A DNA stretch of 64,000 nucleotides from Rostrohypoxylon terebratum (GCA_022497145.1 MU385856.1:1054001-1118000); one strand, 5' to 3'. Positions 33,190-45,483 are shown, counted from the stretch's first letter. Notes: generated by a model not told the origin, from the sequence alone. Numbers and translations: made by a program.

Positions 33190-36100
33190 CCTCGGGGAAG
33201 TGAAGAATATACATGCAGATATTTCAATAGTCTCAAGGTTCCCAGACGCCCAAAACGTCGCCGCACCCCAAACACCCCAAGGTGGGTGTAGCTGCGAAGG
33301 TGGGCGTCTGCGGAGTTTTTTCCGGTCACCACAGAGAGCCTTACTCTGAGTCTGAGGCGCTTTAGGTATGCGTATGTACCGCACCTCAAGAATTGGCAGG
33401 CCAGATACGCAGCCGATACCTCTTACTGCACGTCGAGTCGGTAAGCTGCGAGTCTAACCGGTCTGGGGCTAATCCACGGAGAAATGTCCACAAATAATAT
33501 CCTTCGTTTAACCTAGTATATCTATCTTGGCATCGTCAAGTGTTTCTTGAACTTCAGCGACAAATTGATCAAGACACTGTCTATATTGCACAGAGGCTTG
33601 TGACACCGTCACGAAACATCCATTATCATTATCGAGCCAATTCAGGAGCCAATTCAGCTAATAATCTAGAGGCAAACAAATTTGGATATCTGTGATCGTA
33701 CCTAGCTCATGGGAACAGATAGCCTAACTTAGACGTCTCTCAATAACCTCGGTCCATGTCCCTCTTTATCTTCAGGCCACGATATTCTATTCCAGTATCC
33801 AAACAACATCCCTTGTCTAGGTATTGCCACAACCATAGGCCCATAATACGCTTATTACCGTTTACCCGCAGCAGGCGCTTCATGATGTTTGTTTATTTTC
33901 GGTATGCTTATGGTTTAGTCAGGCAGCCTTATGCAGAATGGGGTTAGGCCGATCAAACGGTGTAGATTTTGCGTCCTTATTTGATCTAATATGCATATAC
34001 AGGTTACATGGTTGGGATTCGTCAGGTTAGTTTGATAAGTATAATCGCCTATTATGTAATTGAGTCGTTGGAAGGCTGGTGCGCATTTCTCTCATGAGAT
34101 TGATTCTGAAAATTTGAATACAGCTGAAGAAGATGACCGAGCATGAATGAGCCTTGTATATTCTGAGTCCGAAGTCAAAAACTAAAACTACGATAGGAAC
34201 TTGAAAAAACCTGTGAAGCTATTGGCTGATATGAAAGGAAGGCTTGGCATGCCACGTGGGGTTACACACGTATGAATGTTGCCTACCAAGAGGTACCTAC
34301 AGACTCGAGTAAGAATTTAGGGCCAATATTACACAGGGGGTAAGGAGGGGTTTACTGGTATTACCTCTAGGTTAACCTGTTCTTAGAAGGGTACCTATCC
34401 ATATATGTTCAACGTTTCAACTTTGTGTCATTGTGAGTTAATGTAAATACTTGAGGAGTGTTTCATTGGGGAATAATATTCTGAAACATACAAACCTCTG
34501 AAATTGTATATGGGCATGGGTATGGGAGTTAGCGGATCCTCTCCCAAAGTCATTGTTGGAAAAATAGGGGGTTAAGCTGTTAGCTTGAGAAAATATCAAA
34601 TTATCAATGTCACCACCTGCAGTCATGTCAATTATATGATTATCGAAGGTGGAAACTACTAACTAACCTATAATAACTGAGATCTTCGTTCCCTAATGGT
34701 TCTATTTATTTTGACCCGGTTGAAATTCGATGTCTGAAGCAAGCCTTAGCAAGGTTGAATGGAATCTATTAGGTATGTTAGTAGTCATCATCATCGAGTT
34801 TAATTTATTAGTGGTGATGACAATCTATTTCTTATCAAAGGAGCCTCTTGAATGGAATCAATGGGCTTGCCCTCTTATTAACTTCAAGATAGAAGAAGCT
34901 AAATCAGCCACTACCCAATACAATAGCATCATATTATCATGTTTCAAGACGTAGCGATATTGGATACTCGTTAGTAAGAGATGGTTGATGGCTTCCGATT
35001 TTGGATCGGGGTTTCTCATCTGAACTGAGATCCTGATTCACTATAACACATCTGTTCTAAAACCTCCAGAGTATCAGTATAGACATGTTTTGTATATGCG
35101 GACAAGTGGTAAATACTATACCTGTACTGGGTATCTTTGATATATAGCAATGGATAATGTTAGGTATTTCATAGAGTTTGAAGTACATTGATTGGGGTTA
35201 ATAAACCTGGTGATTAATTCATATCGTATAGGTTAAGTATCTTTTAGATGAAATATCAGACAATTGCTGGGCCCTACGAAGGGGAAGGTCTAGAAGCCCC
35301 ATTCATACGCCACTGTGGAAGTCTTAAGCATACAAATGATCGTACTGCTCTCCCTCAGTATGACAAGTACATGCTTCAAAACGAGGGTAGGTAGGTAATC
35401 ATGATATAGCAATCAAAGTCGATTGCTTTAGGGTTTGCGTGTGAACATGAGGGCCTCTCGTACAAGCCACAATCGTCGTTAAAGATAAGACCGAACCGCT
35501 TTTCCCCTAAATCTCAGCTGTTGCAGATTTAGGAAGGCAGAGAAAAAGCCGAACCTGCCTAGCAGAAAAAATAAATCCAGAGTCCTCTTCTAGAAGTCTT
35601 GAATGTTCACTGCCAAGCAGGTCCGCCGGCTTAAGTATTGGCTCCTAAGAGTTGAAGATATTTCGAGCTTCCTAGGACGGCTAGTCGATTCGTTGGCCGA
35701 GTGTCGTACGAGGAGTTTCCTGAATCGGGAGTCTGTCATCCCGAAGCGCACACGGGATTGGTTGGACACCCCCGGCTTCGTCAGCCCGACGAAACCCGTA
35801 TTCGAGGCAGATCGACAGGGAAGAGTCCAAGCGGACCTTGGCATTGGAGAGGTTGCACAACCACGGGAATCCGGCGATACCTGACTGGTTAGGCATGTTG
35901 GAATCTCCGGACGCCTCGTCGCGGAGGCTGAAGGATCGTCGACGTCAAAGTCCGAGTGGGGGGAATATCTGTAATAGTGACTTATCTTCGAATTGGTCGT
36001 AACCAAGAATTCGGCCCTTTCTCATTGTGTTACCTGTGCGAATCTGCTACCTCGATGGCGATAATCAAGTTCGTCGCGATCTAGCCCGGGAAATGTTTTA

Positions 36101-36901
36101 CTGATACAAAAGCGCGTGTGTATGGCGTGCGTGCGCATTCGATATACTTGCTAGGGAGTTAACCTTCCCCATTCAAAGCCCCATCGTTCTCTCCACGTCC
36201 CCGACCGCTCTGTCTCGACGCCCATCTTTGCAACCGCGGCGAGAGGTCACGCAGTAAACAGAGTCGCCAAGAGCCTCCATCGACGTGGGGATGCCTGATT
36301 GTAGCTCCTGCCTCTCTCGGCAATTGATAGGAGGGACGGCAGAGATGCCAACCTTATTAATCCTCTAGCATCACAAGCTATATAAGTAAAAGGGCTGCGC
36401 CGATTGGATGAAAGATGGCATAAGCGCAGTCTGGGCGGAACAGGGCTCATCTATAAAACCTGCGATCGTCTTCGAACCGTCCTAATCAGATGGTGGGCGC
36501 CAGTCATCCGCCAAGGGCTGGGCGCAGCGGATTTGCCGGGGTATAGAACCAGAATTCGAGTGATGCCGCGGGCGCTCTACAAATTAAATTCGCCCACCTA
36601 CCACTTTTGGTAGATTGAGATGCTACGACAGTATCTACGCTCATGATGCCATTGCCTAGGGCGAAGCTACCCTCGCCGCTATACGATGGGCGAGTATTGG
36701 GGTCACGGCTTCTCGACCCGAGACGCCTTATCGTCGGGAACTTGGTCTGCGCCCGTGGTATGAATACTTAAGGATCGCCCGGAAGCGCCTAACTTCTCAG
36801 CCAGCTTTCCTATTCTCCGTCCCTCACGTCCGAGAAGAAAGGTCACGAGGATCTAAAGTCGCAAATTCAACACCGGAACTCAACGCCAAGCACCAAGCAA
36901 A
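33190..36901. other. Gene-poor region, 3.7 kb
   Basis: I see no gene that I can support. The part at 33.4-35.5 kb is AT-rich with short frames only. At 35590-36006 GC rises and both strands carry open frames of 60-138 codons in several phases, none with a motif; this could be a decayed gene or repeat fragment. From 36.1 to 36.9 kb the sequence probably holds the promoter of the LVIVD gene, with TATATAAG at about 36379. Confidence 0.4.
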
Positions 36902-38401
36902 ATGAGGTACTCTCTAAACGCAGTCGCCCTCGCGGCGCTCTCCGGCTACGCGGTAGCCAAGGAGATGGCACCGGATGAGGTGAAGGCCGCAGAGCTCTTC
37001 GACAGCGGTATCCGACACGAGACCATCATGGCAACTAAGGAGGTAGGCGCTCTCCAATAAAAAAAAAGAAATTGGTGCAGAATAATGTTGACAGTCATCT
37101 AGTCCTACTGGGCTGGCCGCAGGGCACAAGGACTCTTCGACTCCTCCCAATACAAGAGCATGGACGCGGCCGTCGCCTCCGTCCCCTGCACGAACGGCGT
37201 CGCGGAGCTCGTAGCCGGCGACCCGCTCTACACCTTCAAGTGCAGCAAGCTCGACCTATACGACTTCCAATCGCACGCCGACCTCGGCAGCAACGGCGGC
37301 GAGGGCTCCGGATCGTGGGGCTGGACGAGCCCCGACGGCCGAGAGTTCGTCGCGATCGCACAATCCGACGGTGCCGCTTTCGCGGAGATCAGCCCCGAGG
37401 GTAAGCTCATCTACCTCGGCCGTCTGCCCCAATACCCCACCGCCCAGCCCTCGCTATGGCGCGAGATCAAGGGTCTGAGGAGCTTGATCGTGATCGGGTC
37501 CGAAGCCGTCAATCACGGCATCCAGGTATTCGACATGGCGAAGCTGCTAGACGTCGACCCGGCGAACCCGGTGACCTTCAGCAACGAGGACGACATCTCG
37601 TACTGGAACGGCTTGCCGACGGGCCGCTCGCACACGGTGCAGACGAACGAGGAGGGCAACTACGCAGTCGCCTCCGGCGCGCAGCCGCGGAACTCGAGCT
37701 GTGCTTCTGGGTTGATCTTCATCGACCTTTCCGACCTAGACAACCTAACCTCTCCCGGTTGCGCCGCGATCGACGGCTACGTGCACGACGCGCAATGCCT
37801 GATCTACCGGGGTCCTGATGAGAAGTACGTGGGTGAAGACATCTGCTACGGATACAACGAGGACACCCTCACCATCTACAACGTGACGGACAAGGCGAAC
37901 CCGTCCGTCATCTCGCGTACCTCGTACGAGGGCGCCAGCTACACGCACCAGGGCTGGGTGCTCGACACCCAATGGCAGCAGTACCTCGTGCTCGACGACG
38001 AGTACGACGAGTACGACCACGCCGGCCTCGGCGCCCCGGGCTACCCCATCACCTACATCTGGGACATCTCGTCCCTCGAGGCGCCCAAGCAGACGGGCTA
38101 CTACCAGGCCTCGCGCAAGGGCATCGACCACAACCAGTTCGTCAACGGCGACTTCGTGTACCAGAGCAACTACGGCGGTGGTCTGCACATCCTCGACATC
38201 TCGTCGATCCCCTCCGACCCCACTGGTAAGAGCGTTACCGAGGTCGCATACTTCGACATCTACCCCGAGGACGATGAGGAGGAGGGAGGCGGCCAGGTCG
38301 AGTTCCAGGGCACTTGGAGCCACTACCCTTACTTCAAGAGCGGGTACATCATGATCAACACGATCGAGCGTGGTGCCTATGTCGTCAAGCTATCTTCCTA
38401 G
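36902..38401 (+). CDS. Secreted LVIVD-repeat / choice-of-anchor-B type protein
   Basis: Exons 36902-37042 and 37103-38401 give 479 residues. The N-terminus MRYSLNAVALAALSGYAVAK is a signal peptide. Repeated short strands of the LVIVD type are visible: GLRSLIVIGSEAVNHGIQVF, CASGLIFIDLSDLDN, DTLTIYNVTDKANPSVISRT, YPITYIWDISSLEAPKQTGY, GGGLHILDISSIPSD and SGYIMINTIERGAYVVKLSS. These form a beta-propeller-like fold, probably outside the cell or on the cell surface. A DDEYDEYDHAG stretch near 350 is rich in acids and may bind metal. The family is found in bacteria and fungi, and its biochemical role is not established. Codon bias is strongly GC-ending, suggesting good expression. Confidence 0.88.
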
Positions 38402-38584
38402 AGAGGCCCTGTTAAAGGAAGAAATGATGAGGGATGAATGTTTAAATTAGTCTTAGCGGGATATATATAATCTTAGGAATTACTTAGCAATCTGGTTCCT
38501 TTTATCTGGTGATATAGTATGTGGGGTATCATTACAAATCGCTCGGATTTTGAAGGGGCGTTATACACATCATACGCTGTCGGC

Positions 38585-40165
38585 TTATTGTAGCACCTGC
38601 TGATCTTGCTTCGTTGGGGGCTCAACTGTATCGGCCTTCTTCCCCTTCTTCCCCTTCTTCCCCTTCTTCCCCTTCTTCCCCTTCTTTTGGAGAAGATAGT
38701 CGCCGCCACGCCATGCCTTGTACACCCCGTACAATCCCTGGAACGGTCGGACATTACGTAGCGCAGTGGGCATCCTCGAGTTCTCTATCGCCTTCTTCTT
38801 CGCGTCTTCGTCTACCTTGACTTTATCGTATACACTTGGCAGGTGGGCTGCATGGTATTTCTCGCGAACAGCATCGTAGGCGGGTCGATTATAAGTCTGC
38901 CAAAACTCCTCCTCGGTATAATACGCCTGCGCGTACAACGTCTTCTTGCCATTTAGATCATGGAGTTTTTGTTCGATCGCGCGATTCAAACGCACTAGTT
39001 CTTCGTAATTGCCTGGTCCAGGTCCCCAAATGCCGAAGTTGAGCATGAACTTGGGGCCCTTGGGATCCGCAAAATCGGCGTGTAGGCCGTGTGCTGAGTT
39101 GGGTTCATCTCGCCTTGTGCGGATCGGACATAGCCAGATGGGGTAAATGCCTATAGTCTCATCTACCCAGTGGTAGAATTCGTCGACGGCGCTGTAGGGC
39201 ACGCCGACATCTTGGATTATATAAGTATCTGATAATGCACTCTTATGTAAAGCGTGATACATCACGCGAGCATGCATGTATGTGTCTAAAATGCTGCGCG
39301 TGATCCGATTGAATGGTGTGAAGAAGTACTTGTAAGCATATCGAGCCACCCAGAACCCGCCACGGTCCCATCGGAACAGGTAGTCAACTAGTGGAACATA
39401 GTCCACAATTGGCTTTTTCGACTTTTCGGCTCTTTTCTGTACGTCGAGATAGAACCATGTATCCCGGCGCCGTAAGTATCGCCGGGGTTTAGAACCTGCC
39501 GGTATCGATTCGACCAGGCGACCGGAGCATACAACAGTAGTTTTGGGAGAAAACGCAACCGCATCGACGAACTCCACAGCTGGGTTGGCAACTTCTTCCT
39601 GAATCTTCCTGCAGGCTTCCGAAACGCCACTCGTCGGATAATGTGTCAGTTCGATGAAGTCAGTGGCGTCTCTCAGCTGCACCTCGAGAAGCGTGACAAC
39701 GCCGACTGTTCCGAAAGCTGACGCAGCTCCCCAAAAGAGGTCCGGTTTCTCCGTCTTAGAAGCCTTTGAAATTTCGCCATTTGGAAGAACGATTTCAATC
39801 CAATTTACGGTTGAATCAAACGGTCCATGCCGGCACGAGCTACTCTCACCGGCGGAGCCGCTAAAGCCGCCGCCAACGGTGATGCCCGGAAATTCCATGA
39901 CGACCAGCGGGACAAGCCCACTTCCCATTGTCGCGCTGACAAGCGCGTCCATTGCCACATTGGGTTCGACCAAGGCGACTTTATTGGTCCAATCAACTTC
40001 TAGGATATGGTTGAGTTTACTGGTGTCCACCGTGTTATCGCGACTCTTGTGAGCCACGCGCGTGCTATTGGTAGAGCCATGATACACGCGAAATGGCCGG
40101 CGTTGTGCGTAAAATTCCTGTAATTTCTCGGCAATGGTTGTTACCGCGTTATTGTGAGCTTCCAT
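38585..40165 (-). CDS. FAD-linked oxidoreductase, DHCR24/DWARF1-like (delta24-sterol reductase family)
   Basis: A single-exon minus-strand gene for 526 residues. The N-terminal third is an FAD_binding_4 (PCMH-type) domain: FRVYHGSTNSTR, EVDWTNKVALVEPNVAMDAL, FPGITVGGGFSGSAGESSSC and GTVGVVTLLEVQL. The C-terminal part has DHCR24-type blocks (WLCPIRT, FMLNFGIWGPGPGNYEEL, TLYAQAYYTEEEFW and AWRGGDYLL). The family reduces the sterol side-chain 24(25) double bond with NADPH and FAD. Typical ergosterol-making fungi use Erg4 at C24(28), so the substrate here may be another sterol or terpenoid. The end carries a (KKG)5 tail encoded by a 9-base minisatellite. No N-terminal membrane anchor is evident. 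Confidence 0.87.
   Translation of the reverse strand: MEAHNNAVTTIAEKLQEFYAQRRPFRVYHGSTNSTRVAHKSRDNTVDTSKLNHILEVDWTNKVALVEPNVAMDALVSATMGSGLVPLVVMEFPGITVGGGFSGSAGESSSCRHGPFDSTVNWIEIVLPNGEISKASKTEKPDLFWGAASAFGTVGVVTLLEVQLRDATDFIELTHYPTSGVSEACRKIQEEVANPAVEFVDAVAFSPKTTVVCSGRLVESIPAGSKPRRYLRRRDTWFYLDVQKRAEKSKKPIVDYVPLVDYLFRWDRGGFWVARYAYKYFFTPFNRITRSILDTYMHARVMYHALHKSALSDTYIIQDVGVPYSAVDEFYHWVDETIGIYPIWLCPIRTRRDEPNSAHGLHADFADPKGPKFMLNFGIWGPGPGNYEELVRLNRAIEQKLHDLNGKKTLYAQAYYTEEEFWQTYNRPAYDAVREKYHAAHLPSVYDKVKVDEDAKKKAIENSRMPTALRNVRPFQGLYGVYKAWRGGDYLLQKKGKKGKKGKKGKKGKKADTVEPPTKQDQQVLQ
38635..38688. repeat. In-frame 9-base minisatellite encoding (KKG)n
   Basis: The plus strand reads TTCCCCTTC repeated about five to six times. 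On the coding strand this gives Lys-Lys-Gly repeats near the C-terminus of the FAD oxidoreductase. The unit length is a multiple of three, so copy changes keep the frame. Confidence 0.9.
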
Positions 40166-41048
40166 AGTGGACGAACGCGTCTAATAAGTTGAATTGGGAA
40201 GGTTTGCATTTCCGTGGTCTAAGAAATTGAAACGACATAAGCCGAGTTGATTAAGTGGGCGAACAGTTGGCTGCAGTTGGCAAGGGGCTAGTTACAACCC
40301 CTATTATTTTACTAGGGATCGTAATTAAGCAGGTAAGTACCTACCTTTGCAGGTGCAGGTACTCTGTAGAATATCGGATTCTATTTATGTATTTGTTGTT
40401 TCATATCATCTCATTCTAAAAACTCTTGAAAACTCGAATTGTCTCATCCTTTGTCTTCAAATTGGTCTCTCGGACTTACCCAAAGCGTCCCAACCCACAC
40501 ACAGGGGTACAATACCTTCTAGGATAGCTGGAGCGTAATAAAATAGACAGATATCCAAAGTATTTACCTTATCTTGTGATAGTAGCTTCATACACCACCG
40601 GCGTTTATGGATTGGACCACATAGTGAAACTCGTTCTAGTCTTCCCTATTGTAGGACAAATGGATTGCGGGTAGATTCTTACTCACCGATTAGTTCGAGG
40701 TACTGCTGTGAAAATCGGCTCGTAGCTTGCCATCACGTCGCAACCCTTGCTCATTTCCTAACTTCGCATTATGTTAGCATTTCCATCTTTTACTCCTAGC
40801 AGTCCGCCTCAATTCGAAATATACATCATTTCAACGGGTATCAAGTCGTTTTTGTGTTGTCAAGTATCGCGCGTCGTATCGTTACGTCGTCGAACCGAAC
40901 CCCTTACCTTTCCCTGTGCTACCTAGCTTACGTGAAGACTCATTGGGGCTATATGCATACTCACATCTCGTGAAACGCAACCAAAACCAACCATCTAAAT
41001 CCACCTCTCCAACTTAAAGATAGGTAGTCTTAAGAAAAATCTCGTAGA
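40166..41048. other. Intergenic region, no gene seen
   Basis: Lies between the start of the FAD oxidoreductase gene and the 3' end of the CorA-like gene, both on the minus strand. AGGTAAGTACCTACC-type repeats occur near 40330-40350. A 63-codon frame at 40347-40538 has no support. Confidence 0.4.
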
Positions 41049-43319
41049 CTATGTCTTTCTGACTACCTTTGCCCATCTCACTTTCCTGACCCTTCGCTTT
41101 CGGCCCCGCTGGAAGAACCCCCCAAGAAATTCGTACCACGTGTTGTATTTTATGATCAGGATTGTTCCAATGACCACTGGTATCGCTATGTGCCAACTAT
41201 ATTGTGTTAGTGTATGCGTGTATGATGGCTAAGGATATATAACCGTCCAAGTGAATGAGCACTTACAAGTATCGCACGTCGTAGTCGTTGACTGCTGGGA
41301 AGTCATGGAAGTTCTGGCCGAAGTAGCTTGTCATGAGCATTAAAGGGAGAATGATGGCGCTCATGATCGAGAGACTTGTCATGGTGCTACTTTGTTTGGT
41401 CATAACAGTATTGAATATCAGCTGGGACATGTTCTCTGCTGACTGCTTTAATGATGACAAATCCCCAGTGACCAGAACACAGTGGTCGTACTTAGAGATA
41501 TAGAGTTAGCTACATGCCCCAATTATTTCGGCTTTTGATGCACTTACGACATCCCCTAGGTAAGGGTAGGTTATCGATGAGATGGTGATTCCTTGATGGA
41601 AATTCTGGGATTTCTGTGTTGCGGCTTTTTGTGCCAACTTTGCTCTGTCCCGAAGCGTTTTCACCAAGGTCTGGATTGGATTTATGAGGCCAAATATCTT
41701 GTTGATATCGTTGATGATTACGTATAGCTTTTGAGTGTCGGCCGTATTTGGCCTCTGAAGAACATCCAACTCCAAGTCGCCTAGTACATCGGCATAGCAC
41801 GATGTTACTGGCATTGCCATGTCGATAATCGCGTCAAGAATAGCTTGTACCACCATTGAAGCACAGCACGATTGTCGTATGACTGTACTCTTACTTGAAA
41901 GTCTAGCAAGGATGGGCTTCTCGACGTCATCGGCTGACTGTTCGAAAAAGGAGATAACAGTGTCTTTGGTCATGAACAAAGATACTTGTTCGACCATGAC
42001 CGCTAAACCTCTAGGGGCAAGCACCGAATGGTCTTCCATGTATTCCGTGCGAGCGACATTCCTGGATGCGCGATATCCTTGCAATGTGCAAAGCCTGTTG
42101 GGATTGAATAGGTCTATATCGGCGGACATTGATGAATAGTTGCTACTGTTCGTCGGTAGATTGAATCCCTTTTCAATGGAAGAGGGCGTTGGAGGCTGCT
42201 CAATTTCTTCGCCGACGAACCATTTTCGGATTTTCTTAGTCATACTCTTGACTGTACCAAGACCATTCGAGTTCCACTTGTCTCCATTACTTTCGTTGTC
42301 ATGTTCATCCTCTATCTGATGGACTAACTTCTGACAAGTGAGGGTAATGAATGCCTGGTCCTGATGCCTATATATGTATGAGAATTAATCACATACCAAT
42401 TTACATTGATAGGTGGCGGGGCTTACTCACCAGTCGACTTTGGGGAGGTTTTCTGTGGTCATGGTATCTTCAATGTTGAGAGGGTCAAGATTCTTGTGCG
42501 CGCCTAATGCCTGGATGACATCCCATGACAGACCATTGACGTTAATCCATCGACACTTTGCCCAACTGGGCTGTGGTACTTTCACAAAATCGATTAGTTC
42601 GTGGTTACTTAGTTGGTGTGCCTGCAGATCTTCTTGAGAGAAGTCAACCACAGTAATATGGCATTGCGCCTGAAGGCTAGGTGCTGTGCTCTGACCGCCG
42701 TCAGGTTTTGAAGGATCGATGCCAGGTTCAGCGCCTGGTCGCCATCCGGCCTGATTCTCAAAGTTTTTGAACTCCTCCATGGTCCTAAAGGTACTCAATT
42801 TATTGCGCTGACTGTCACACGGGGACTGGATGCCAAGATACAGTTGGCACCCAGGTCGCATACAGGTCAGGCAGGAATCCTGCAAAGAGGTTATCATCAC
42901 TTATTATTGGAAGCTGTTGACCAGATGAACAAGATTGAACCAAACCCAACACACTCGTATTCGGGTGATGGGCGTTTAGCATATATATTGTACTTAGATA
43001 CGTACCAGACTGCACTCATGATCTCAGGCATAAATAGGTCAAGAAGATTCCCACTCTGAGGAGGAGAGGAATCAAGGACCTTAGCACCCTTGAGAATTAT
43101 TATTGAATTGATACCACGTCCAAGCCCTACATAGCCCTTGTCACACTGACGAACACCAGACGTATCCTCAGAAGAGAATCGCGGTACCATTTGCTTGAGA
43201 GCTGTGCTTATGTCTAGTGAATCTTTGGTTTCAGTGTCGGTTTGGGTTGGGTCGGAGGGTCTTGAAGACACAGCTGAGGGAGCTGCTTCCTGAGTATCTG
43301 GTAAGATAGATCTCCCACT
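41049..43319 (-). CDS. CorA-like Mg2+ transporter family protein (N-terminus uncertain)
   Basis: Minus-strand exons ending 43002, then 42879-42431, 42367-41548, 41490-41267 and 41196-41049, in continuous phase. The first exon is open to about 43319 but has no ATG before 43190, so a further 5' exon is likely and the true start is unresolved; at least 609 residues are supported. Recognisable blocks are CRWINVNGLSWDVIQALGAH, LNIEDTMTTENLPKVDWHQD and QAFITLTCQKLVHQ, typical of fungal CorA relatives. A long helical region precedes the membrane part: MSQLIFNTVMTKQSSTMTSL, IMSAIILPLMLMTSYFGQNF, then WHIAIPVVIGTILIIKY. The usual GMN signature (YFGMNF in fungi) reads YFGQNF here, so transport selectivity may differ. 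The C-terminus is very basic. Confidence 0.85.
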
Positions 43320-44347
43320 GTTATAGAATGGGCGAGAAATCGCCACAAGTTTTGTGTATTAGTGGCGTGAGATTAACAAGCCGAGGAACAACAATTGACT
43401 TTCTCAGTCGCGCAATCCCCAAAGCCGCCGCACAAGTAGTTTTTGAGGAAACATGAGCATGAATGTAATACCAAGACTTCCAAGAGTATCCTTGGCTTGG
43501 CTTTTGAATGAAATGAGTAGACCGAGCATGTCTGGTCACAATATTCCCAGGAGAAGTTTCGCAAGTATTTGACTTGGGAGGGCGATTATGGCGATTGTGG
43601 CGATTTGATTTTCAAAGGTTTACAGAAGAAGAATTTTCAAGTATAAAGTTTGTGGGTGGATGTAAATCTACCAAAGTTTTGGGAGGCGCTAAGGCCACAT
43701 TAGCGCCATTCATCAATGCTTAAGGCTTAAGCCACTGATCACACGTTGGTAGAGCTGGTTGCCAGGTGTGAATACCTACTGTGTATATTTATTAGCTGAA
43801 AGCACCACACGAGCTGTTATGCGCCTTAAAGTATAACCATGATTTGATGGAGTTGTACTTTTTTGACAGGGCGATTAAGTATATTTACATTTAAATATGG
43901 TGATATTAGTGCTGTGATGGTGACTATCAGTTTGATATGGTATATACATCTAATGCATGCCATTCATGTTGTTGTCGCACTCTTTTTAATAGTCTCCCAA
44001 GACTTGCAAGTGATTACAATATATGGAATAACACCTTTGTTTAGAAACTTTTGCACACCAACTTCTCATGAACAGAGAATGTTAAATATGGCATACCTTC
44101 ATTTATACAATCACTACCCAATACCTGTCCAAATCCATCTATGGATATCCAATGACAACTCCAAGGTTTGCTTCACAAACTTATAGCCAATCAGGATTAA
44201 CACAGCAACACCTATTAGGAAACTACTAGTGCAAGTAGGGATAGCACCAGCACTAGAGGTAGACTGAAGGGATGACGTATTTATTCGTCCTTCTTTCACT
44301 GATTCTACACATTTTCCATCTCAGCAAAAACCAAACCTTGAGCCATT
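43320..44347. other. Intergenic region, probably with the first exon of the CorA-like gene
   Basis: The part at 43320-43620 probably contains the missing 5' exon of the CorA-like gene; a minus-strand 42-codon frame starts at ATG 43528-43526, but no splice path was convincing. From 43.6 to 44.3 kb the sequence is AT-rich with no gene seen. Confidence 0.4.
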
Positions 44348-45319
44348 ATGTCTGAATATGAAGCCCGTCGCCTTGCGAACATCAAACGCAATGAGGCGCT
44401 TGTGAAAGACCTTGGACTCCAAGATGACTCCGCTGTTAAGAATGAAGTTGAAGGCAAGGGAAACGGTAGGAAACAGCCCGCTGCGAAACGTCGCAAGCTT
44501 CAGGCTACCCAACCTACGCGATCATCAGCGCGAATCGCAAATGCGCCAACCCAACCTATCTACGATGAGGACATTCAAGACAAGTCATCCATGTCAAAGC
44601 GGAAGCCGCGCAAAGGTGGTTTAGTTGCCAGAAGCCCGAGTCCTCAATCACCTCCCAGCAAAGACCTCGACGCCTTAATCGCAAGCTGGACTTCATGGAC
44701 CGCCACGGCCCCCCCTCCAACACGGGACGTCGGAGGTAACTACCACTTCGCCTCGCATCCCTCATTCACCCCGAACAAATCCCCCGAGGCCATAATCCGC
44801 GAGGGCTCGTTCGGCGGGACGTACTGGCGGCCGCTCTACTCACGGCACCTTGGGACCACGATCTCCGACGACTGGCGGGAGTTGCCCGAGTCGTGGACGG
44901 CGGGTCTGGACATAGACAGGTATGTCACGAATGAGACGTACGACCCCGAAATTAATAAGTACGGGGTGTCGTGCGGGCAGACGATCGAGGAGTGGGAGGC
45001 GGCGGGGTGGATCGCGCACGCGCACGACGTGCGCGGCTGGTTCCAGTGGTACTGCCGCTTCTGGCTCGGCCGGCGCTGCGCCGACGACGAACGCCAGATC
45101 GCCCGCTGGAGGAGGTGTGTCGGGGAGACGGGACGGTGGCGACGGACTCTGCTGAAGAAGTACGTGCAGATGGGCATACGGAGCGTTATCGATGAGGGCG
45201 ATGATGAGGATGGTGAGCGGAGGGGTGATGTGAGTCCCGTGGTTCACCAGACGTGTCACCATTGGGCTTGGGAGGTGAGACAGGAGGCGCTGGATCGGTT
45301 CTGGGCGGAAGGGAAATGA
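44348..45319 (+). CDS. Conserved fungal protein of unknown function
   Basis: A single exon of 323 residues. The N-terminal MSEYEARRLANIKRNEALVK motif, followed by LGL and a Lys/Arg-rich stretch with RSSARIA, looks like a nuclear or chromatin-associated tail, similar to the start of Cmr1-like proteins. The C-terminal half (about 125-323) is a compact Trp-rich domain: SFGGTYWRPLYSRHLG, CGQTIEEWEAAGWIAHAHDV, RGWFQWYCRFWLGRRCADDE, ETGRWRRTLLKKYVQMGIRS and VHQTCHHWAWEVRQEALD. I recognise these blocks as a conserved fungal family without known reaction. The many Trp and Arg residues suggest nucleic acid or protein binding, which is inference. GC rises strongly in the second half. Confidence 0.85.
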   Translation: MSEYEARRLANIKRNEALVKDLGLQDDSAVKNEVEGKGNGRKQPAAKRRKLQATQPTRSSARIANAPTQPIYDEDIQDKSSMSKRKPRKGGLVARSPSPQSPPSKDLDALIASWTSWTATAPPPTRDVGGNYHFASHPSFTPNKSPEAIIREGSFGGTYWRPLYSRHLGTTISDDWRELPESWTAGLDIDRYVTNETYDPEINKYGVSCGQTIEEWEAAGWIAHAHDVRGWFQWYCRFWLGRRCADDERQIARWRRCVGETGRWRRTLLKKYVQMGIRSVIDEGDDEDGERRGDVSPVVHQTCHHWAWEVRQEALDRFWAEGK

Positions 45320-45483
45320 CGCCACATTACACAGTATCCGCGATGCCCTCACATTTCAAGAGTGTGGATCTCATTCATTGCATTATGGTCGCGGTTTGTC
45401 ATCACGGTGGCTCAAATTCGTTTGATTGTCAAACAGTACACAAGGTTTGAATAATAGAAATTATGGTTGCCGGTATACATATT

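Noticed and set aside
35590..36006. Overlapping 60-138 codon frames on both strands in a GC-rich patch
   Set aside because: Several phases are open at once, none has a recognisable motif, start codons are doubtful and no splice pattern links them. It could be a decayed gene, but I cannot support one.
37745..38323. 192-codon minus-strand frame
   Set aside because: Antisense shadow of the LVIVD gene, Val/Asp/Gly-rich as expected from complementary GC-ending codons.
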